This document shows positions 60,626 through 64,000 of a stretch of 64,000 bases of DNA, piece by piece. The notes under the pieces are model-generated. The model had not been told where the DNA came from, did no database searches, and was given only the letters and a program-made list of their open reading frames with translations. The stretch is from assembly GCF_041154745.1 (NCBI RefSeq), contig NZ_AP031573.1, positions 2,480,001-2,544,000 on the forward strand, in the 5' to 3' direction. Numbering within the stretch: position 1 is the stretch's first letter; every line of letters starts with the position of its first letter. The stretch is from Flavobacterium sp. CFS9. Lineage in GTDB: Bacteria; Bacteroidota; Bacteroidia; Flavobacteriales; Flavobacteriaceae. A program made the position numbers and the translations under genes.

Positions 60626-62815
60626 ATGAAAACTTTTTTTTTAAGTACTAAGGTACTAATTCACAAAGGTTCTAAGATTCAAAAGTCGAGCAGAACCAAA
60701 TCTATTTTCTTACTTCTTTTTTCTATTTTCTTTTCTCAATTTTCTTTCGCGCAAGAGCAGGATTCTACGAAAGTTAATAAACTGGATGATGTTCTAGTTT
60801 CGGCAGTTCGCGTTACTGCTAAAACTCCGGTAAGTTTCAGTAATCTGGATAAAAAGGATATTAAATTTAGAAATCTGGGTCAGGATATTCCAATTTTAAT
60901 GAATTATCTGCCATCGGTTGTTACTACTTCTGACGCCGGGGGAGGAATAGGCTACACCGGAATCAGAGTACGTGGTAGCGATGCTACAAGAGTAAATGTA
61001 ACGATTAACGGAATTCCTTATAATGATGCTGAAAGTCAGGGAACTTTTTGGGTAAATATGCCTGATTTTGCTTCTTCTGTTGAGAGTTTGCAATTGCAAA
61101 GAGGTGTTGGAACATCGACTAATGGCTCTTCTGCTTTTGGAGCCAGTTTGAATATGCTGACAGACAATTATGCTACAAAAGCGACCGGAGAAGTTTCAAG
61201 TTCTTATGGAAGTTTCAACTCCAATAAAAATACGGTAAAATTCAGTACAGGCTTACTCAACGATCATTTTGAGCTGGCAGGGCGTTTGTCTACCATTAAA
61301 TCCGATGGTTATGTAGATCGCGCAAGTTCTGATTTAAAATCGTATTTTCTTCAGGGAACTTATGTTGGTAAAACGACTTTAATCAAGGCTCTGGTTTTTG
61401 GAGGAACCGAAAAAACATACCAGTCCTGGAATGGAATAGATGCTGAAAAACTAAATTCGGACCGTACTTATAATTCAGCCGGAAAATATAAAGATGAAGC
61501 AGGAAATACTCATTTTTACGATAATGAAACCGATAATTACAAACAAAACCATTATCAATTGCATTGGAGTGAATCGTTTTCTGATAAATGGAGCAGCAAT
61601 TTAGCCCTTCATTATACTAAAGGACAAGGATACTACGAAAACTTCAAATACAATGAGCCAGTTAAAGGATATGGGGCGATTCAGCCTACTAAAATGGTAG
61701 AAAATGACCTTGGAGAATTAGTTCCGGGAACGGATCTAATTCGTCAGAAATGGCTAGACAACGACTTTTACGGGACAACTTTTTCTGTAAAATACAAAGA
61801 AGAGAAATTAGACGTAATCGTAGGCGGAGGCTGGAATAAATACGAGGGAGCTCATTTTGGTAAAGTAATCTGGGCCAGAAATTCTTCTCAGGCTCTGCCT
61901 GGAGATCATTACTATGATGATTTTTCGACCAAAACAGATGGGAATATCTTCGCGAAAGCCAATTATCAGTTAACAGAAAAACTTAGCTTTTATGGGGATT
62001 TACAATACAGAAATGTAACTTACAAGGCTAACGGAAAAGACACAGGATTAGTTGATGATAACTTCAATTTCTTTAACCCTAAAGCAGGTTTAAATTACGC
62101 AGTCAACTCAAAAAATACTTTTTACTTTTCATACGCAAGAGCGAATCGTGAACCTAACAGAACCGATTACGAAGGCGGGAATGTAAAGCCTGAAAAATTA
62201 AATGATTTTGAATTAGGTTGGAGATTCAATTCAGAGAAATTTCAATTGAATTCGAATGTCTATTATATGGCTTACAAAGATCAGTTGATTTTGACCGGAA
62301 GACTGGATGATGTTGGAGCTCCAATTCGTGCTAACACGGAGAAAAGTTACCGTCTAGGTTTAGAAGTTGATGCTACAATACAGCTTTCTGAAAAGTTTAT
62401 CCTTAGACCTAATTTCACTTTAAGCAGTAATAAAAATATTGATTTAGCGGTTGAAGGGACACATTATGGAACAACCAATATCGCTTATTCTCCATCAGTT
62501 ATCGCAGGAAATATTATTGTATATAGTCCAATCCAAAATCTGCACATTTCGCTATTGCAAAAGTTTGTAGGAGAACAATACATGAACAATATCGAATTAC
62601 CAGCAGCGAAACTGGCAGATTATTTCGTAAACGATTTGAATGTGTCTTATGAAATCAAACCAAAATCAGTATTCAAATCTATTTTGATTACAGGTCTGGT
62701 AAACAATTTTCTGGATAAAAAATATGTTTCAAATGGAGCAATGTGGGATGTGTACCCTTACTACTATCCTCAGGCAGGAATTAATTTCTTAGCAGGATTG
62801 ACATTGAAATTCTAG
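60626..62815 (+). CDS. TPP-riboswitch-controlled TonB-dependent receptor (probable thiamine uptake)
   Basis: This 729-residue outer-membrane receptor has a TonB-box-like KLDDVLVSAVRV, a plug (RNLGQDIPILMNYLPSVVTTSDAGGGIGYTGIRVRGSDATRVNVTINGIPYNDAESQGTFW) and a barrel ending GLTLKF. The riboswitch strongly implies that the substrate is thiamine or a precursor. The signal peptide is odd: the hydrophobic core (SIFLLLFSIFFSQFSFA) starts only at about residue 26. The extra n-region is encoded by a stretch resembling the dispersed CTAAGGTACTAA / AAGGTTCTAAGATTC repeats. Confidence 0.92.
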   Translation: MKTFFLSTKVLIHKGSKIQKSSRTKSIFLLLFSIFFSQFSFAQEQDSTKVNKLDDVLVSAVRVTAKTPVSFSNLDKKDIKFRNLGQDIPILMNYLPSVVTTSDAGGGIGYTGIRVRGSDATRVNVTINGIPYNDAESQGTFWVNMPDFASSVESLQLQRGVGTSTNGSSAFGASLNMLTDNYATKATGEVSSSYGSFNSNKNTVKFSTGLLNDHFELAGRLSTIKSDGYVDRASSDLKSYFLQGTYVGKTTLIKALVFGGTEKTYQSWNGIDAEKLNSDRTYNSAGKYKDEAGNTHFYDNETDNYKQNHYQLHWSESFSDKWSSNLALHYTKGQGYYENFKYNEPVKGYGAIQPTKMVENDLGELVPGTDLIRQKWLDNDFYGTTFSVKYKEEKLDVIVGGGWNKYEGAHFGKVIWARNSSQALPGDHYYDDFSTKTDGNIFAKANYQLTEKLSFYGDLQYRNVTYKANGKDTGLVDDNFNFFNPKAGLNYAVNSKNTFYFSYARANREPNRTDYEGGNVKPEKLNDFELGWRFNSEKFQLNSNVYYMAYKDQLILTGRLDDVGAPIRANTEKSYRLGLEVDATIQLSEKFILRPNFTLSSNKNIDLAVEGTHYGTTNIAYSPSVIAGNIIVYSPIQNLHISLLQKFVGEQYMNNIELPAAKLADYFVNDLNVSYEIKPKSVFKSILITGLVNNFLDKKYVSNGAMWDVYPYYYPQAGINFLAGLTLKF
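60641..60683 (+). repeat. Dispersed-type repeat inside the receptor start
   Basis: AAGTACTAAGGTACTAATTC and CAAAGGTTCTAAGATTC resemble the intergenic words near 44850-44999, but here they are translated as part of the signal-peptide n-region. Confidence 0.5.
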
Positions 62816-62845
62816 AAAAAAGTAAAATGTAAAAAGTAAAATGTA

Positions 62846-62884
62846 AACAAAAGCCTGAAAAGTTTTAATTTTCAGGCTTTTGTT
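62846..62884. terminator. Bidirectional terminator
   Basis: AACAAAAGCCTGAAAA (62846-62861) pairs perfectly with TTTTCAGGCTTTTGTT (62869-62884) between the convergent receptor and Rieske-like genes. Confidence 0.9.
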
Positions 62885-62886
62885 TT

Positions 62887-63300
62887 TTAATTGTAAACGT
62901 GGATTATTGTTCCGGTAAATTCTACCCGATATTGTTTTAATGGATAATCTTTGCCTCCCAATCCGGTAAATAAGCTATAGGCTGTTTTGTCGCAGGAACA
63001 AACCGCATTTATACCATCGATTGTCATGGCAGTGCAGGAAGTTACGGGCTGATTTGGACAGGCAGCATCAAACGCATTGTAACCACTTCCGGTATTAAAA
63101 ATGATAATTCCTTTTGCTCCGTAATTTGGAATAATCACACCATTACTTACAAATTTAAGATTGGAATAAGCAGGCAGATTAGTATCAACAGACAGGTTAA
63201 CAGCATAACTAGGAATGTAAGGGTTTTTGTCGCGTCTACTATTTTCACTACAGGAGAAAAGCAGAGAAACAAAGACAATTAAGTGCCAGAATTTTTTCAT
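62887..63300 (-). CDS. Small lipoprotein with degenerate Rieske-like domain
   Basis: This 137-residue lipoprotein has the lipobox LLFSC (Cys17). The C-terminal half follows the Rieske pattern GYNAFDAACPN ... AVCSCDKTAYSLFTG ... YPLKQYRVEFTGTIIHVYN. A Rieske protein has C-x-H and C-x-x-H; here Cys81-Pro-Asn83 and Cys101-Ser-Cys-Asp104 lack both histidines, so a normal [2Fe-2S] cluster is unlikely. Cys81, Cys89, Cys101 and Cys103 could form disulfides or another metal site. The gene is next to greA, divergently transcribed. Confidence 0.7.
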   Translation of the reverse strand: MKKFWHLIVFVSLLFSCSENSRRDKNPYIPSYAVNLSVDTNLPAYSNLKFVSNGVIIPNYGAKGIIIFNTGSGYNAFDAACPNQPVTSCTAMTIDGINAVCSCDKTAYSLFTGLGGKDYPLKQYRVEFTGTIIHVYN

Positions 63301-63392
63301 TATTTGAATAAGAATTAGTGAAACAAAAATAAATTATTTACATTTGGATTCTATATGATTAACATATAATTATGTACTATTAAAAATAATAG

Positions 63393-63400
63393 TATATTTG
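63393..63400 (+). promoter_or_regulatory. -7 box of greA promoter
   Basis: TATATTTG is a perfect TAnnTTTG match 57 bp before the greA ATG. It puts the transcription start near 63404, just before the leader hairpin. Confidence 0.7.
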
Positions 63401-63408
63401 TAATTAAG

Positions 63409-63433
63409 AAATCCCGTCCCGATGGGATTTTTT
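63409..63433 (+). terminator. Terminator-like hairpin in the greA leader
   Basis: AAATCCC (63409-63415) pairs with GGGATTT (63424-63430) around an 8-base loop, followed by TTTG. It lies between the greA promoter and start codon, so a transcript of about 30 nt could be released before the gene. Confidence 0.65.
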
Positions 63434-63456
63434 GTATTTATATAAACGACGAAGTT

Positions 63457-63933
63457 ATGAGTAAAGTATCTTATTATACAGCAGAAGGATTAAAAAAATT
63501 AAAAGATGAGTTGGAGCATTTAAAAAGTGTAATGCGTCCAAAGGCATCTCAAGATATAGCAGAAGCAAGAGATAAAGGAGATTTGTCTGAAAATGCGGAG
63601 TATGATGCAGCAAAAGAAGCACAGGGTTTATTAGAAATGAGAATTGCTAAACTGGAAGAAGTGTATTCTAATGCAAGATTAATTGATGAATCACAATTAG
63701 ATGTTTCGAAGGCGTTGGTTCTTTCTAATGTAAAAATTAAGAATCAAAGTAACGGAATGGAAATGAAATATACACTTGTTGCTGAAAGTGAAGCAGATTT
63801 AAAAACAGGAAAAATCTCTGTAACGTCTCCTATTGGAAAAGGGTTACTGGGGAAATCTGTTGGAGAAGTAGCTGAAATTACTGTTCCCAATGGAGTTTTG
63901 AAATTTGAGATTCTTGAAATTACCAGAGACTAA
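63457..63933 (+). CDS. greA: GreA transcription elongation factor
   Basis: This 158-residue protein has the N-terminal coiled coil (YYTAEGLKKLKDELEHLKSVMRPKASQDIAEARDKGDLSENAEYDAAKEAQGLLEMRIAKLEE), with the acidic tip in GDLSENAEYDAA, and the C-terminal FKBP-like domain (YTLVAESEADLKTGKISVTSPIGKGLLGKSVGEVAEI). GreA rescues backtracked RNA polymerase by stimulating transcript cleavage. Regulation is probably through the leader hairpin. The last 67 bp of the window hold no feature. Confidence 0.97.
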   Translation: MSKVSYYTAEGLKKLKDELEHLKSVMRPKASQDIAEARDKGDLSENAEYDAAKEAQGLLEMRIAKLEEVYSNARLIDESQLDVSKALVLSNVKIKNQSNGMEMKYTLVAESEADLKTGKISVTSPIGKGLLGKSVGEVAEITVPNGVLKFEILEITRD

Positions 63934-64000
63934 TTTTTTACGTTTAACTGTTTAATCGTTAAATAGGTTAGACGATTTACCCCATAAACAAAGAAATAAT

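Overview
The window looks like a chromosomal segment of a gliding Flavobacterium (Bacteroidota). It is AT-rich, lacks Shine-Dalgarno sites, and carries TAnnTTTG-type -7 promoter boxes. It has the gliding and type IX secretion (T9SS) order porV-porU / gldJ-murF, SusC/SusD outer-membrane genes, T9SS C-terminal sorting domains and many small palindromic intergenic repeats of the kind seen in this genus. I see no insertion sequence, prophage, CRISPR array, tRNA or rRNA.

Layout. Positions 1-8.3 kb hold the T9SS/gliding core: PorV (3' end cut by the window edge), the sortase PorU, the lipoprotein GldJ, and MurF. Positions 8.4-28.7 kb form one polysaccharide utilisation locus. A membrane-anchored propeller/Y_Y_Y/LuxR regulator diverges from susC-susD, which are followed by two tandem GH30 enzymes, GH3, GH5 with a CBM6-like domain, an endonuclease/exonuclease/phosphatase-fold protein, a T9SS cargo protein and a second GH3. 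The enzyme set suggests beta-1,3/1,6-glucan (laminarin or fungal wall glucan), which is an inference. Positions 28.9-31.6 kb hold a DUF3857/transglutaminase protein and a gene remnant. Positions 31.8-42.6 kb encode two HYR-repeat surface proteins, a short one without a sorting domain and a 1732-residue SprB-like one with a type B sorting domain. They are followed by a PorP/SprF protein and an OmpA-family protein.

Positions 42.8-47.8 kb hold a Nudix-derived regulator, a YjbR protein, an alkylation-repair group (AlkB, a standalone Ada metal-binding-like domain, a 2OG-Fe(II) oxygenase, an AraC-methyltransferase fusion), a GNAT and an SMR transporter. Positions 47.8-53.9 kb hold two poorly characterised exported proteins, a patatin with an Omp85-type barrel, and AhcY. 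Positions 54-56.4 kb hold a phosphopantetheinyl transferase and a Crp/Fnr regulator next to a small membrane protein and a group III truncated haemoglobin; a palindromic operator sits at about -41.5 of that promoter. Positions 56.5-62.8 kb form a pcrB-pnuC-(NadR-like kinase::DUF4301)-arfB operon followed by a TPP riboswitch driving a TonB-dependent receptor. The window ends with a Rieske-like lipoprotein that has lost both histidine ligands, and greA behind a leader terminator-like hairpin.

Best candidates for something new: the Crp/Fnr-membrane protein-truncated haemoglobin module with its operator; the greA leader hairpin; the kinase::DUF4301 fusion between a PnuC transporter and a TPP-controlled receptor; the degenerate Rieske lipoprotein; the sorting-domain-less HYR paralogue beside the adhesin; and the exact 16-bp direct repeat in front of susC.
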